From the NCBI RefSeq assembly GCF_028283685.1, contig NZ_JAPWKF010000001.1, positions 496,001-560,000 of the forward strand: 64,000 nt of DNA. The letters are read 5' to 3'. This document shows positions 63,917-64,000 of this stretch, one piece after another. Position 1 is the first letter of the stretch. Each line of letters starts with the position of its first letter. Source of the stretch: Edaphobacter sp. (lineage in GTDB: Bacteria > Acidobacteriota > Terriglobia > Terriglobales > Acidobacteriaceae). Both the position numbers and the translations under genes were made by a program. The notes beneath the pieces are model-generated. The model was not told where the DNA came from. It did not search any database and saw only the letters and a list, made by a program, of their open reading frames with translations.

Positions 63917-64000
63917 GTGAGTCATCTGACTGATTTCCAGACATTCTTTCTGCTCTCGATCTTGAAGATCGTCGTCGTGCTCGTCATTACGCTGACGGCG
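63917..64000 (+). CDS. nuoH: NADH-quinone oxidoreductase subunit H, 5' end only
   Basis: GTG start behind GAGAG at good spacing. The 28 visible codons give an N-terminal hydrophobic helix (FFLLSILKIVVVLVITLTA) typical of NuoH, the membrane subunit that contacts quinone. The gene continues past the right edge. Identity rests mainly on order after nuoG and on this helix. Confidence 0.85.
   Translation, partial: MSHLTDFQTFFLLSILKIVVVLVITLTA

Noticed and set aside
1..64000. tRNA, rRNA, CRISPR arrays, insertion sequences, prophage or integrase
   Set aside because: I looked in the gaps and at gene ends and found none; all gaps are short and lack cloverleaf, repeat-spacer or terminal-repeat patterns.

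Overview
The window reads as one chromosomal stretch of a Gram-negative, aerobic bacterium with moderately high GC. The gene set (hopanoid operon headed by ispH, Tol-Pal envelope system, OprB-type porin, PDZ-containing sensor kinase, AddAB-type nuclease, complex I operon) best fits the Acidobacteriota, probably class Terriglobia. That placement is inferred from gene content and protein style; no rRNA gene is present to confirm it. I see no tRNA, rRNA, CRISPR array, insertion sequence or prophage. Almost every base is coding.

Layout. 1-6.1 kb: 5' part of dnaE (minus), an M20 deacylase and two alpha/beta hydrolases. 6.3-10.8 kb: a membrane PDZ-GAF-PAS histidine kinase and an NtrC-type sigma-54 activator behind a good sigma-54 promoter match. 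10.8-18.4 kb (minus): a seven-gene hopanoid operon ispH-shc-hpnH-(unknown)-hpnA-hpnG-(zinc alcohol dehydrogenase). 18.5-20.5 kb: metallothionein and recN. 20.5-27.5 kb: tolQ-tolR-tolA-like, an opposing exported mannonate-dehydratase-like gene, then tolB-pal-cpoB and an intrinsic terminator. 27.5-30.9 kb (minus): an ABC exporter, a small membrane protein and a CusF-SCO1 fusion. 30.9-37.3 kb: addB-addA. 37.3-41.2 kb (minus): phoB-phoR, a 388-nt gap, pstB-phoU without pstSCA. 41.3-47.6 kb: receiver protein, CHASE3 kinase, zinc metallopeptidase (minus), GT39 glycosyltransferase, APC permease. 47.6-52.0 kb: glgA (minus), rsmA, then ruvC-hypothetical and thiG on minus. 52.0-52.2 kb: a structured element ending in a terminator just before thiG. 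52.3-57.2 kb: small membrane protein, mntR-type regulator, mntH, OprB-like porin, prepilin peptidase. 57.2-64.0 kb: nuoA-C-D-(unknown)-E-F-G-H, with no nuoB and with a frameshift in nuoG.

How genes work together. The hopanoid operon joins isoprenoid supply (IspH), cyclisation (SHC) and side-chain building (HpnH, HpnG), plus an epimerase, an unknown protein and a dehydrogenase that could act late in the pathway. TolQRAB-Pal-CpoB maintain the envelope. PhoBR-PstB-PhoU handle phosphate. A 14-bp operator-like sequence sits before both mntR and mntH and suggests a manganese regulon that may include the porin.

The most notable signals are: a recurrent -10-like hexamer 5-6 nt before the start codon of operon-leading genes, implying widespread leaderless transcription; the uncharacterised structured leader before thiG; the dehydrogenase and unknown protein in the hopanoid operon; the shared operators of the manganese locus; an 11-codon ORF whose stop overlaps the rsmA start; and the nuoG frameshift.
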